Source: Gammaproteobacteria bacterium (GTDB lineage Bacteria; Gemmatimonadota; Gemmatimonadetes; Longimicrobiales; Gaopeijiaceae). From it: a stretch of 39,991 nt of DNA. Each line of letters opens with the position of its first letter. Position 1 is the stretch's first letter. A program made the translations under genes and the position numbers. The notes beneath the pieces are model-generated. The model was not told the DNA's origin, ran no database searches, and was given only the letters and a program-made list of their open reading frames with translations. Of the stretch, positions 17,047-25,019 are shown piece after piece. Location: positions 1 through 39,991 of the forward strand of contig JAPPJO010000056.1 of assembly GCA_028820325.1 (NCBI GenBank). The letters run 5' to 3'.

Positions 17047-17341
17047 CTGGTTCGGATCCTGGGAGATGGGGTTGCGATCTTGAGGGAATCCACGGGAAGA
17101 AGTTCGAGTTCTACCCTTCTACTGCAAGAAAGTAGTAGTAGTAGAGGCTGTGGAGTTGTAGACAACGCCTCGCCTCCGCCCGGGTAACCTGGTTCTTCCC
17201 AACGGTCTCGGGAATGGAAGGATGACGTGGATTCCGGATGCAAAAGATCATCCGGTTTTCCATGAATCCACAACTGGGGCCTCGGGAGTGGAGCAAGCCA
17301 CGCAGTTTCCCCGGTTCTCCCCAGCGGTTTGAACATGATTC
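17047..17341. other. oriC: Probable chromosomal replication origin between dnaN and dnaA
   Basis: This 295-base non-coding gap is AT-richer than its surroundings. DnaA-box-like 9-mers are GAATCCACG (17086-17094), AACTCCACA (minus strand, 17149-17157), TTGTCTACA (minus strand, 17157-17165), GAATCCACG (minus strand, 17226-17234) and GAATCCACA (17264-17272). A run of TAG trinucleotides (17133-17144) adjoins the box pair. The dnaA-dnaN gap is the commonest origin position in bacteria, and the box pair plus trinucleotide run matches the basal unwinding element known from Bacillus subtilis. A strong AT-rich unwinding block is lacking by eye. Strand asymmetry data would settle the call. Confidence 0.75.
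17130..17165 (-). promoter_or_regulatory. Tandem DnaA boxes plus DnaA-trio (origin unwinding element)
   Basis: Read on the minus strand: TTGTCTACA abuts ACTCCACA, then GCC and CTCTACTACTACTACTT. The plus strand therefore shows AAG followed by four TAG repeats next to the boxes. DnaA-trios are defined as repeats of 3'-[G/A]A[T/A]-5' beside a DnaA box, where DnaA filaments load on single strands. Order, spacing and orientation agree with the known model. Confidence 0.72.
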
Positions 17342-18730
17342 TCAGACTCCGCCCGCGAGAATCTGCTCCCGCAGACGGGAGACGCGGCTGGCGAACTCCT
17401 CGTCCGTCTGCAGATCCCGATCCACCTTTCTTATCGAGTGGATCACCGTGGAGTGATCCCGTCCCCCGAAGGCCGCGCCAATCCTGGTAAGGGGCAGGTC
17501 GAGGATCTCCTTGATCAGGAACATGGCGACCTGGCGGGGCACGGTCACGTCGCGAGTACGCCGCTTCGAGACGAGGCCTCGCGGTTCCACTCCCCATGCC
17601 GCGGCGGAGGCGTTCAGGATGTCGGTTGCCGATGTGGACGGGGACGGGACGAGGGTCGGGATTCGCGATTCCTGCAGGGCCTCGTGCGCGAGCGTGATCG
17701 TGATCTCCTGATTCGTCAGGGACGAGAAGGCGAGCAACTTGATGATCGCGCCTTCCATCTCCCGGACCGAAGAGGTACACGAACGGGCTACAAGGTCAAT
17801 CACGTCATCCTCCAGGAAGAGCCCGTCGGCGGCGGACTTCTTGCGGACGATGGCGATCCGGGTTTCGTAGTCGGGGGGCTTGATGTCTGCCACCAGACCC
17901 CACGCGAACCTCGACACCAGGCGTTCCTCGAGCCCGGACAGGCTGCTGGGCGCGCGGTCGCTGGTGAGAACAATCTGCTTCTGCGCGTCGTACAGGGCGT
18001 TGAAGGTGTGAAAAAACTCTTCCTGTGTGCGTTCCTTGCCCTCGAGGAAGTGGATGTCGTCGACGAGCAGGAGGTCGATATGCCGATAGCGCCGACGGAA
18101 ACCGGGGGTGGCGCCCTCCTGGATGGATGTGACCAGCTCGTTGGTGAATTGCTCGGTCGGGACGTATGCGATGTGCGTCTGCGGGGCGTGCTGTTGCAGA
18201 TAGTTGCCGATCGCGTGCATGAGATGGGTCTTTCCCAGTCCGACCCCTCCGTAGACGAAGAGGGGATTGTACATGCGGGCCGGCTTCTCGGCGACGGCGC
18301 GGCAGGCAGCGACCGCAAGCTGGTTGTTGTTGCCCACGACGAAGCGGTCGAAGGTGTACCGTTCGTTCAGTTTGTCGGAGGGGACCGTCGGCTTCGACTC
18401 GGAGATCCTGGACCGATATGGGGGCGAGGAATAGGTGGGGCCATCCGTGGGCAGAGCGAAGGCCGCGGGCGAGGGGTGTGAAGCCGACGAACGGTAGGAG
18501 ACCGACAGGGGGCGTCCCAGCCTCTGCTCGATGCTCCTGCGGAGAAGCGCGCCGTACTTGTCCTCGATCCACTCCACGTGGAACTGGCTGGGGGCCTCGA
18601 CCAGCAACTCGTCGTCCGAGAAGCCGACCGCCTCGGTGCCGGAGAGCCAGGTCTGAAAACTCTGCTCCGGAAGGTAGGTCCGCGCGGCCGCCAGGGCGTG
18701 AGCCCAGATCTCGGAAGCAGAGAGTTCCAT
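17342..18730 (-). CDS. dnaA: Chromosomal replication initiator DnaA
   Basis: A 462-residue AAA+ initiator. Domain I (about 1-80, MELSASEIWAHALAA..QSFQTWL) mediates self-assembly. A Ser/Pro-rich domain II linker follows to about residue 125. Domain III has Walker A YGGVGLGKTHLMHAI and Walker B LLLVDDIHF. Domain IV carries the DnaA signature GGRDHSTVIHSIRKV that reads DnaA boxes. The ATG at 18730 gives the standard N-terminus; the open frame continues to 18883 but is Pro/Arg-rich and not conserved-looking. No clear ribosome-binding site precedes it. It is divergent from rpmH, with a DnaA-box-like site at 18816-18824 suggesting autoregulation, and followed by the origin and dnaN. Confidence 0.97.
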   Translation of the reverse strand: MELSASEIWAHALAAARTYLPEQSFQTWLSGTEAVGFSDDELLVEAPSQFHVEWIEDKYGALLRRSIEQRLGRPLSVSYRSSASHPSPAAFALPTDGPTYSSPPYRSRISESKPTVPSDKLNERYTFDRFVVGNNNQLAVAACRAVAEKPARMYNPLFVYGGVGLGKTHLMHAIGNYLQQHAPQTHIAYVPTEQFTNELVTSIQEGATPGFRRRYRHIDLLLVDDIHFLEGKERTQEEFFHTFNALYDAQKQIVLTSDRAPSSLSGLEERLVSRFAWGLVADIKPPDYETRIAIVRKKSAADGLFLEDDVIDLVARSCTSSVREMEGAIIKLLAFSSLTNQEITITLAHEALQESRIPTLVPSPSTSATDILNASAAAWGVEPRGLVSKRRTRDVTVPRQVAMFLIKEILDLPLTRIGAAFGGRDHSTVIHSIRKVDRDLQTDEEFASRVSRLREQILAGGV

Positions 18731-18815
18731 CGAGGAAGGACTGGGGGAGGAGAAAGGGCCGGGGCTTGCGCGGAGAGCCCCCGGGGCAGCGAAGGATGCA
18801 ACGGTATCCCGGGAG

Positions 18816-18824
18816 TGTGGAAAA
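18816..18824 (-). promoter_or_regulatory. DnaA-box-like site upstream of dnaA
   Basis: TGTGGAAAA reads TTTTCCACA on the minus strand, one base from the consensus TTATCCACA. It lies 86 bases before the dnaA start, in the dnaA-rpmH divergent region, where DnaA commonly represses its own gene. Confidence 0.5.
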
Positions 18825-18895
18825 GTCAATCGCCAATGGCGGGCCTGCGCCCCCGGGCGACGGTGTTCGCGCGCGTGCGGCACGGCGCGGCGGGG

Positions 18896-18925
18896 TTGAC
18901 GGCCCGCGCGGATTTCCGGTAGGTT
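18896..18925 (+). promoter_or_regulatory. Sigma-70-type promoter of the rpmH operon
   Basis: TTGACG (18896-18901), an 18-base spacer and TAGGTT (18920-18925) lie about 80 bases before the rpmH start and point away from dnaA. The rest of the 276-base dnaA-rpmH gap holds one DnaA-box-like site and no gene. Confidence 0.5.
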
Positions 18926-19006
18926 CCTCGCCCGTCCCGCGTTCGTCTGCCGGCCGGTACACAGGGGTCGACAGGATGCGGGTGGTTCCCTTCACGACCG
19001 TTCCTC

Positions 19007-19156
19007 ATGAAACCGACATACAGACCACGGAACCGAAAGAGAAAGAACACCCACGGATTCCGCGCCCGGATGAGCACTCGGGCGGGCCGCAAGACGCTGT
19101 CGAGGCGGCGGAGGAAGGGGCGCCGCCGGCTGGTCGTGGAGGTCGGCTCGAAGTAG
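19007..19156 (+). CDS. rpmH: 50S ribosomal protein L34
   Basis: A 49-residue, very basic protein starting [20 protein letters not shown] and continuing with [18 protein letters not shown], the L34 pattern nearly throughout. L34 binds 23S rRNA in the large subunit. It begins the rpmH-rnpA-yidD-yidC series seen in most bacteria. The usual lysine-rich end is extended by VVEVGSK. No Shine-Dalgarno sequence is visible before ATG 19007. Confidence 0.97.
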   Translation: MKPTYRPRNRKRKNTHGFRARMSTRAGRKTLSRRRRKGRRRLVVEVGSK

Positions 19157-19206
19157 ACGGCGCAGCCGCCGAGCCGGGGCCTTCAACCGAAGTATGCTTC
19201 CCTCCC

Positions 19207-19536
19207 GTGAGACGAATTCGGCGCTCTGGCGAAATCCGTGGCCTGTTGAGGCGGGGGAAGCGACGGAGGACGTCCGAACTCGACGTCTTCCTCGCGGCTT
19301 CCCCCACATCTTGTGCACGCTTCGGGGCGATCGTGCCAAAGCACGGCCACACCATCGTGGATCGCAACCGGCTGAGGCGCCGACTGCGTGAGATCGGGCG
19401 ACTCGAAGTGCTGCCGCGGCTGGACACCCACCTTCGGGATCTGGACTTCCTGGTCAGGGCCAGACGGGAGGCGTACCACGTGTCGTTCCAGCAGCTCAGG
19501 ACTCAACTGGTAAAGCTGACCGAGGAGCTCCTCTGA
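19207..19536 (+). CDS. rnpA: Ribonuclease P protein component
   Basis: A 109-residue basic protein that helps the RNase P RNA remove 5' leaders from precursor tRNAs. The family core is [14 protein letters not shown] (the RNR box), preceded by [15 protein letters not shown]. The opening [19 protein letters not shown] is typical. The start is GTG at 19207; no ATG fits this frame, which is open far upstream but overlaps rpmH there. It sits 50 bases after rpmH and its stop overlaps the likely yidD start, so the genes are probably co-transcribed. Confidence 0.93.
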   Translation: MRRIRRSGEIRGLLRRGKRRRTSELDVFLAASPTSCARFGAIVPKHGHTIVDRNRLRRRLREIGRLEVLPRLDTHLRDLDFLVRARREAYHVSFQQLRTQLVKLTEELL

Positions 19537-19754
19537 AGTTCTTGCTGAGCGGCATTCGATTCTATCGCGCGGCGATCTCTCCGTTGGCGCCGCCTGCCTG
19601 TCGGTTCGTGCCCAGTTGTTCGGCCTACGCACTGGAAGCGCTCGAGCGGCACGGAACCCTGCGCGGCTGCTGGCTGACGCTGCGGCGGCTCTGCCGGTGC
19701 CATCCCCTTGGCGGGAAAGGGTTCGATCCGGTGCCTCGGGGACACCCGCGATGA
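19533..19754 (+). CDS. yidD: Membrane protein insertion efficiency factor YidD
   Basis: A 73-residue protein with the YidD pattern: [30 protein letters not shown], then [25 protein letters not shown]. Three cysteines in CRF..SCSAYA and RCHP are the family signature. YidD assists insertion of membrane proteins with YidC, whose gene follows. The natural-looking start [11 protein letters not shown] needs a rare CTG at 19533 overlapping the rnpA stop; TTG at 19542 is the conventional alternative and drops three residues. Its TGA overlaps the yidC ATG (ATGA at 19751), indicating coupled translation. Confidence 0.9.
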   Translation: MKFLLSGIRFYRAAISPLAPPACRFVPSCSAYALEALERHGTLRGCWLTLRRLCRCHPLGGKGFDPVPRGHPR

Positions 19755-21418
19755 GGCCGGAACTGCGCTTCGTCCTCGCCATCTTTCTGATGGTCGGCGT
19801 CCTGTTCGGAACCAACCTGCTTTTTCCGCCGCCCCCCGCCCCGGAGGCGCCGGTACCCGCGGCCGTGGAAAGCGAGCCCGAACCGGCGGAGCCGACTGAG
19901 CCTGCGGTCTCGCCGAACAGCGGGATCGCGGCCGCGGCGCCGGATCCGCCGGTAGTGCCGGAGCGCCGGATCCGCGTCCGGGGACCGCTCTACGAATTCG
20001 AGTTCAGCAACTACGGGGCACAGCTCCATTCCGCGATGCTGCCGGGGTTCAGATCGTTCGCGGACGACGGTCCCGTACAGCTTCTCCTGCGCAACGGGCC
20101 GGGCGCGCTCGGCAGCCGGGTCGCGGTCGCCGGAGACACCCTCGATTTCTCCGTGGTGCCGTTCGAAGTGTCTCCTGCCGAGGGACTTGCGCTGGTCGAG
20201 GGAGATGACCCGCAGGAGTTGAGCTTCACCTTCCGCAGTCCCGACGGGCGGACCGGTTTCGAGATTCACTACCGTTTCGACCCCGACTCGTACCTGATCG
20301 ACGTCCGCGGGCGCGTTCTCGGGGTTGATCGGGGTCTTCTGCTCACCGACCTGGGCGAGGGACTGGCGTTCAACGAAGCACGCCCCGCGGATGATGAACA
20401 GGCGCTGGCCTACGTGGTCAACCATACCCAGGACGGCATCCGGCAGCGGCCGCTCAGGAATTTCGAAGAGGATCGGGTCGAGGACGGTCCGCTGCTGTGG
20501 GTCGCGCTCAAGAGCAAGTATTTCCTGGCGGCCCTGCTGGCCGGGGAGGACCGGGAGACGGAGCGTTTCCTGGGCGGGGTGTTCGCGCGGCGCCCGGTCG
20601 ACCTGTACGGCGGAGAGGAGCCGCGGGTATCGGTAACCGCGGCGCAGAGCCTCCTGCCCGACGATTCGTTCGCCTACCAGATCTACCTGGGGCCGCAGGA
20701 CTTCACCCGGCTGAGGGCGATCGGCGGCGACCTGGAGGATGTAAACCCGGTCGGCTGGAGGTGGCTGCGGCCCGTCATCCAGCCGTTCGCAGCGATCATC
20801 ACCACCATCCTCATCTACCTGCACAACCAGTTGGGCTGGGGCTATGGATGGGTGTTGATCCTGTTCGGGGTCATGATGCGCGTCGTGCTCTTTCCGCTGA
20901 ACCAGAAGGCCATGCGCGCGCAGCTGAGGAACACCGCGGTCGCGCCCATGGTCAAGGAAATCCAGGCCAAGTACAAGAACGACCCGGAACGGCAGCAGAA
21001 GGAGATGATGAAGCTGTACAGGGAACACGGATTCAATCCGCTGGCCGGATGCGTTCCCATGCTCATCCCCTTCCCGGTGCTCATCACGCTCTTCTTCGTC
21101 TTCCAGAACACCATCGAGCTTCGCGGCGTCTCCTTCCTCTGGCTCCCCGATCTCTCCGCCCCGGATCCCCTTTACCTGCTTCCCGTCTTCCTGGGCTTAT
21201 CCATGTTCCTGCTGCAGTGGGTGAGCATGCGTACGATGGATCAGGTGAACCCCCAGATGAAGATGATGCTGTGGTTCATGCCGATCTTCATGGTTTTCAT
21301 CTTCTTCCAGTTGGCCTCGGGGCTGAACCTCTACTATGCGACGGCCAACATCGCCACGTTGCCCCAGCAGTACTGGATCGCAAGGGAGCGGCAGAAGGCG
21401 AAGAACAAGGCATCCTAG
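19751..21418 (+). CDS. yidC: Membrane protein insertase YidC
   Basis: A 555-residue inner-membrane insertase (Oxa1 family) that inserts and folds membrane proteins alone or with SecYEG. The first membrane helix is at residues 4-25. A Pro/Glu-rich linker and a large periplasmic beta-rich domain (about 70-330) follow, as in Gram-negative YidC. The conserved core carries about five helices (from [19 protein letters not shown] to [23 protein letters not shown]). The cytoplasmic hairpin [26 protein letters not shown] and [16 protein letters not shown] are hallmarks. It is coupled to yidD by a four-base overlap; mnmE follows after 42 bases. Confidence 0.96.
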   Translation: MRPELRFVLAIFLMVGVLFGTNLLFPPPPAPEAPVPAAVESEPEPAEPTEPAVSPNSGIAAAAPDPPVVPERRIRVRGPLYEFEFSNYGAQLHSAMLPGFRSFADDGPVQLLLRNGPGALGSRVAVAGDTLDFSVVPFEVSPAEGLALVEGDDPQELSFTFRSPDGRTGFEIHYRFDPDSYLIDVRGRVLGVDRGLLLTDLGEGLAFNEARPADDEQALAYVVNHTQDGIRQRPLRNFEEDRVEDGPLLWVALKSKYFLAALLAGEDRETERFLGGVFARRPVDLYGGEEPRVSVTAAQSLLPDDSFAYQIYLGPQDFTRLRAIGGDLEDVNPVGWRWLRPVIQPFAAIITTILIYLHNQLGWGYGWVLILFGVMMRVVLFPLNQKAMRAQLRNTAVAPMVKEIQAKYKNDPERQQKEMMKLYREHGFNPLAGCVPMLIPFPVLITLFFVFQNTIELRGVSFLWLPDLSAPDPLYLLPVFLGLSMFLLQWVSMRTMDQVNPQMKMMLWFMPIFMVFIFFQLASGLNLYYATANIATLPQQYWIARERQKAKNKAS

Positions 21419-21460
21419 GCCGGAGGCGCTTGCCGGCCAGGCGTGGTACAGGGAGCAGGA

Positions 21461-22933
21461 TTGACGGACACCATCGTTGCAGCGGCCACCCCGCCGGGGC
21501 CCGGCGCCCTCGCAGTGGTGCGCATCTCCGGGCCGGGCGCCTTTTCCCTCAGAAGCGCGCTTGCGCCGGATCTTCGTGCCCCAGCGCACCGGCGAGCGAT
21601 GCTGGCGGGACTGCACGACCCGGAGACGGGAGAGCTCCTGGACCGGGGAATCGTCACCAGCTATCCGGCGCCCGCCAGCTACACCGGAGAGGACATGGTG
21701 GAGATCTCCTGCCACGGCGGATATCTCATCCCGGGCCTCCTCGTGGAACACGCGCTCGAAGCAGGCGCCCGCATGGCGGAGCCCGGGGAATTCACCCGGC
21801 GGGCCTACCTGAACGGGAAGATGGATCTGCTACAGGCGGAAGCCGTGTGCGATCTGGTGGGCGGGCGCAGCCGGGCGCTGCACCGGGTGGCCGTGCATCA
21901 GATGGAGCGTGGGCTGTCGGCCAGGATGACCGCGGCGCGCGAGTCGCTGGTCACGCTGGAGGCACTGCTCGTCCACCATCTGGACTTTCCGGATGAGGAC
22001 GAGCCCCCGACGAGCCTCGAGTCAGTAGCCCGCGAGGCGCGGGAGGTGCGTCTCCGGCTGGAGGGCGTGCTGGCCACGGCACCGGAGGGGGAGCTGCTCA
22101 GAGAGGGCGCGCTGACCGTCCTGGCCGGGCGCCCCAACTCCGGTAAGTCCAGTGTTTTCAATGCGTTAGTGGGATACGAACGTGCCATCGTCACCGAAGT
22201 GCCGGGGACGACGCGAGACGCGCTTGAGGCAACCGTGTCCTTGAGTGGGTATCCATTTCGGCTTGTGGATACCGCCGGGCTCCGGGAAACCGGGGAGCGC
22301 GTCGAAGCACTGGGGATCGAGGTTGCCCGCCGCTATCTGGCGCGCGCGGACCTGGTGCTGTATTGCGCAGAGAGCGTCGAAGGGGTGTCCGAGGCGGATC
22401 TGGAGTTTCTGGGGGCATGTGATCGGCCGTTTCTGGTTCTCGCAACCAAGGCCGATCTGGCCCGGCGGGGCAACGGTGCCACGCGCAAGTGCGTCGACGC
22501 CGGTGAGAACGGGTATTCCGGATCGGAAGCCGGACCGGACCGGGTCGGCATTGCGAAAGCCGGGCAGCGGGGTCGCCCCCTCGCGGCCGCTACCGGTCGA
22601 AGCGAAGCCCTGCCTCGGCGAATCGCCACCTCCGTGGTCACGGGGGAGGGACTGGAGGAGCTGGGCAAGGTCCTGCCGGGGATGGTCTTCGGAGGACTGG
22701 TCCAGGCGAACGCAGACACGCCGATCGTGACCCGCAGGCGACACCGACGCGCCCTCGAACGAGCAGTAGAGGAACTGAATGCGTTTGAAGGCGCCCTGGC
22801 GGACGGGATTCCGGCTGAAGTGGCCGCAACCCATCTAAGGCCGGCGGAGACGGCGCTGGAGGATATCCTTGGGATTGTTACCCTTGATGAGGTGCTCGAC
22901 CGGGTGTTCCGCGACTTCTGCATCGGCAAGTAG
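21461..22933 (+). CDS. mnmE: tRNA modification GTPase MnmE
   Basis: A 490-residue GTPase that, with MnmG, builds the 5-carboxymethylaminomethyl group on wobble uridine 34. The N-terminal folate-binding domain begins TDTIVAAATPPGPGALAVVRISG. The G domain shows G1 GRPNSGKSS, the potassium-dependent switch region EVPGTTRD, G3 DTAG and G4 TKAD. The C-terminus ends FCIGK with the functional cysteine. A stretch at about 350-390, after G4, is longer and less conserved than usual. The start is TTG at 21461 behind GGGAGCAGGA; GTG at 21443 is less likely. It follows yidC closely and precedes its partner mnmG. Confidence 0.96.
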   Translation: MTDTIVAAATPPGPGALAVVRISGPGAFSLRSALAPDLRAPAHRRAMLAGLHDPETGELLDRGIVTSYPAPASYTGEDMVEISCHGGYLIPGLLVEHALEAGARMAEPGEFTRRAYLNGKMDLLQAEAVCDLVGGRSRALHRVAVHQMERGLSARMTAARESLVTLEALLVHHLDFPDEDEPPTSLESVAREAREVRLRLEGVLATAPEGELLREGALTVLAGRPNSGKSSVFNALVGYERAIVTEVPGTTRDALEATVSLSGYPFRLVDTAGLRETGERVEALGIEVARRYLARADLVLYCAESVEGVSEADLEFLGACDRPFLVLATKADLARRGNGATRKCVDAGENGYSGSEAGPDRVGIAKAGQRGRPLAAATGRSEALPRRIATSVVTGEGLEELGKVLPGMVFGGLVQANADTPIVTRRRHRRALERAVEELNAFEGALADGIPAEVAATHLRPAETALEDILGIVTLDEVLDRVFRDFCIGK

Positions 22934-23008
22934 GTACGTGACGGAAGGCACCGCGAGAGAGGGCTGTACGGGCTTGGCGCGAACAAGGTAAGTTGTTGTT
23001 AGTAATGA

Positions 23009-23017
23009 TGTTATAAT
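23009..23017 (+). promoter_or_regulatory. Extended -10 promoter of mnmG
   Basis: TG-T-TATAAT (23009-23017) is a perfect extended -10 element inside an AT-rich stretch that stands out in this GC-rich sequence. No good -35 is seen, which is normal for extended -10 promoters. Transcription would begin at about 23024, after the GTG at 23020, which argues that translation of mnmG starts at 23068. Confidence 0.6.
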
Positions 23018-23067
23018 ACGTGTCGGGCCGCTCCGGCGGACGGTACGGGAAGCGCGGATTGCAGATC

Positions 23068-25008
23068 GTGGATAGAACGTACGACGTGATTGTGGTTGGC
23101 GGAGGCCACGCCGGGGCGGAGGCGTCGGCGGCAGCCGCCCGCCTCGGAACCCGGGTCTTGCTGATCACCCCGGACCTTGCGCGCATCGGTCAGATGAGCT
23201 GCAATCCTGCGATCGGAGGCATTGCGAAGGGCGTCGTTGCCCGCGAGGTCGACGCGCTCGGGGGCGTCATGGGGCGGGCCACGGACGCATCGCGCATTCA
23301 TTTTCGCATGCTCAACCGCTCCAAGGGGCCGGCCGTGTGGGGTCCGCGCGCGCAGTGCGATCGGACCCTGTATTCGCTGGCGGTGCGGCGAGTGCTGGAA
23401 GAGCTGTCGACGCTTGACCTCTTTCAGGACATGGTTTCCGATCTCGTGCTTCGGGGCGACCGGATTGCCGGCGTGCGTACGCGCACCGGACTCGAGTTCA
23501 GGGCCCCGGCCGTGGTCATCACGACAGGGACATTCCTTCGGGGCCGCATTCATGTCGGCCTGGCGGGCGGGGTGGAGGGAGGGCGCGCCGGAGAGGAGGC
23601 CTCGGTCGAGCTGGCCTGTGCGCTCGAGGGTCGCGAGTTGGAGGTGGCGCGTTTCAAGACGGGTACGCCGCCCCGCATCGATGGCCGGTCCGTGGACTAC
23701 GGCAAGCTGGAGGAGCAACCGTCGGAGCCCGGGGCTCGCTTCTCGGCGTTCGTGAGAGAGGAGTTTCCGGGCGAGCGTCCCTGCTGGATTACGTGGACGG
23801 GGAAGGAACTCAGGGACATCGTGCAGGAAAACCTCGAGCGGAGCGCGCGGTTCGGTGGGTCCATCGCGGGCCGGGGGCCGCGGTACTGCCCGTCCATCGA
23901 AGACAAGATCGTCCGGTTTCCCGACGCACGCGGGCACCAGGTGTTTCTGGAGCCTGAGGGGTTGGACACGACCGAACTCTATGTGAACGGTTTGTCGACC
24001 TCCTTGCCTCCGGAAGTGCAACTCCGGTTCCTTCGGAGCGTGCCGGGGTTGGAGCGGGTGCGCATGACCCGTAGCGGGTATGCGATCGAGTACGACTACT
24101 TCCTTCCGCATCAGCTGCGGCACACGCTGGAGGTGAAGTCGGTAGAGGGGCTCTTCTTCGCCGGGCAGATCAACGGCACGACCGGCTACGAAGAGGCCGC
24201 GGGACAGGGGTTGGTGGCCGGTGCAAACGCCGGCCTGGCCGCCCTGGGGGAGGCACCCCTCATTCTGGAGCGCGACCAGGCGTACATTGGCGTGCTGATC
24301 GACGACCTTGTCACCAAGGGGGTGGATGAACCCTATCGACTCTTCACCTCGCGTGCGGAGTTTCGGCTGCTGCTCCGCCAGGACAACGCGCTCTCGCGCC
24401 TGGGACCGGTGGCGCGCGAAAGGGGTCTGTTATCGCCCAGCCAGGCCCGGGTGCTTGAAGAACGCCTGGAAACGGAAGGACGTCTGATCGAGTGGTTTCG
24501 ATCGACGCGCCTGAAGCCCGAGCAGGTGAACGACGCTTTGGCGGAAGCGGGGTCGAGCCCATTGCGCACTCCCGCACGGGCGGTGGAGTTGTTGAGAAGA
24601 CCGGAGGTGAGTTCGGACGCGCTGATTCGGGCGGCAAATGCGTCGTTTGTTGACGAGGGTTGGGAGGAGGCGCTGCTGGCTGTCGAGGTCGACCTGAAGT
24701 ACACGGGATATGTGCAGCGCGAGCGGGATCGAGCGGCCGCTCTTCGGGCGCGAGCGGCATTCCGCATCCCGCAGGACATCGTGTACGAAGGATTGGTGAC
24801 GCTGTCGCACGAAGCCCGCGAAAGGCTCGATCAGGTCCGACCGGCCACACTGGCGCAGGCCTCGAGGGTCTCGGGTGTCTCGCCGGCAGATCTTCAGAAC
24901 CTCGTCATGGAGATCCGGAAGCAGGGGAGCGTCGCTCCAGAACGTTTCACGGGAAACATGACGGTGAAACAACATCGTGGAACGGACGGTGTTTCACGGG
25001 AAACATGA
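23068..25008 (+). CDS. mnmG: tRNA uridine-34 modification enzyme MnmG (GidA)
   Basis: A 646-residue FAD enzyme, partner of MnmE. The dinucleotide-binding motif VVGGGHAGAEAS is at the N-terminus. Family signatures CNPAIGG, GRGPRYCPSIEDKI (with a conserved Cys) and FFAGQINGTTGYEEAAGQG are present, and the C-terminal helical MnmE/tRNA-binding domain is complete. The GTG at 23068 gives the expected length before the FAD motif and fits the promoter. After the natural-looking end (LQNLVMEIRKQ) about 26 extra residues are encoded by a duplicated sequence holding parS-like palindromes. Its stop overlaps the start of the LAGLIDADG-like gene (ATGA at 25005). Confidence 0.95.
   Translation: MDRTYDVIVVGGGHAGAEASAAAARLGTRVLLITPDLARIGQMSCNPAIGGIAKGVVAREVDALGGVMGRATDASRIHFRMLNRSKGPAVWGPRAQCDRTLYSLAVRRVLEELSTLDLFQDMVSDLVLRGDRIAGVRTRTGLEFRAPAVVITTGTFLRGRIHVGLAGGVEGGRAGEEASVELACALEGRELEVARFKTGTPPRIDGRSVDYGKLEEQPSEPGARFSAFVREEFPGERPCWITWTGKELRDIVQENLERSARFGGSIAGRGPRYCPSIEDKIVRFPDARGHQVFLEPEGLDTTELYVNGLSTSLPPEVQLRFLRSVPGLERVRMTRSGYAIEYDYFLPHQLRHTLEVKSVEGLFFAGQINGTTGYEEAAGQGLVAGANAGLAALGEAPLILERDQAYIGVLIDDLVTKGVDEPYRLFTSRAEFRLLLRQDNALSRLGPVARERGLLSPSQARVLEERLETEGRLIEWFRSTRLKPEQVNDALAEAGSSPLRTPARAVELLRRPEVSSDALIRAANASFVDEGWEEALLAVEVDLKYTGYVQRERDRAAALRARAAFRIPQDIVYEGLVTLSHEARERLDQVRPATLAQASRVSGVSPADLQNLVMEIRKQGSVAPERFTGNMTVKQHRGTDGVSRET
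24943..24971. promoter_or_regulatory. parS: parS-like centromere site 1 (inside 3' end of mnmG)
   Basis: CGTTTCACGGGAAACA (24943-24958) differs from the conserved ParB target TGTTTCACGTGAAACA at two positions. A further GTGAAACA (24964-24971) makes a second dyad with the left half. It lies about 640 bases before parA, where parS sites usually cluster. Confidence 0.65.
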
Positions 25009-25019
25009 CGGTGAAACAA
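24944..25019 (+). repeat. 29-bp direct duplication carrying the parS-like sites
   Basis: Bases 24944-24972 are repeated exactly at 24991-25019, an offset of 47 bases. Each copy holds one parS-like palindrome, a GTGAAACA half-site and an ATG. The first copy is read in the mnmG frame, and the second spans the mnmG stop and the start of the next gene. The offset is not a multiple of three. Recombination between the copies would remove 47 bases and fuse mnmG in frame to the LAGLIDADG-like gene. Confidence 0.85.
24990..25018. promoter_or_regulatory. parS: parS-like centromere site 2 (mnmG stop/next start)
   Basis: TGTTTCACGGGAAACA (24990-25005) matches the ParB consensus in 15 of 16 positions. 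GTGAAACA at 25011-25018 again forms an outer dyad with the left arm. The palindrome contains the last mnmG codons and the first base of the next start codon. Confidence 0.72.

Noticed and set aside
19625..21028. Long minus-strand frame opposite yidC
   Set aside because: yidC is certain, and the opposite frame is Pro/Arg/Val-rich without motifs.
23001..23020. AT-rich stretch before mnmG as the origin (E. coli has oriC next to gidA)
   Set aside because: It has no DnaA boxes and is better explained by an extended -10 promoter; the dnaN-dnaA gap has the full box and trio signature.
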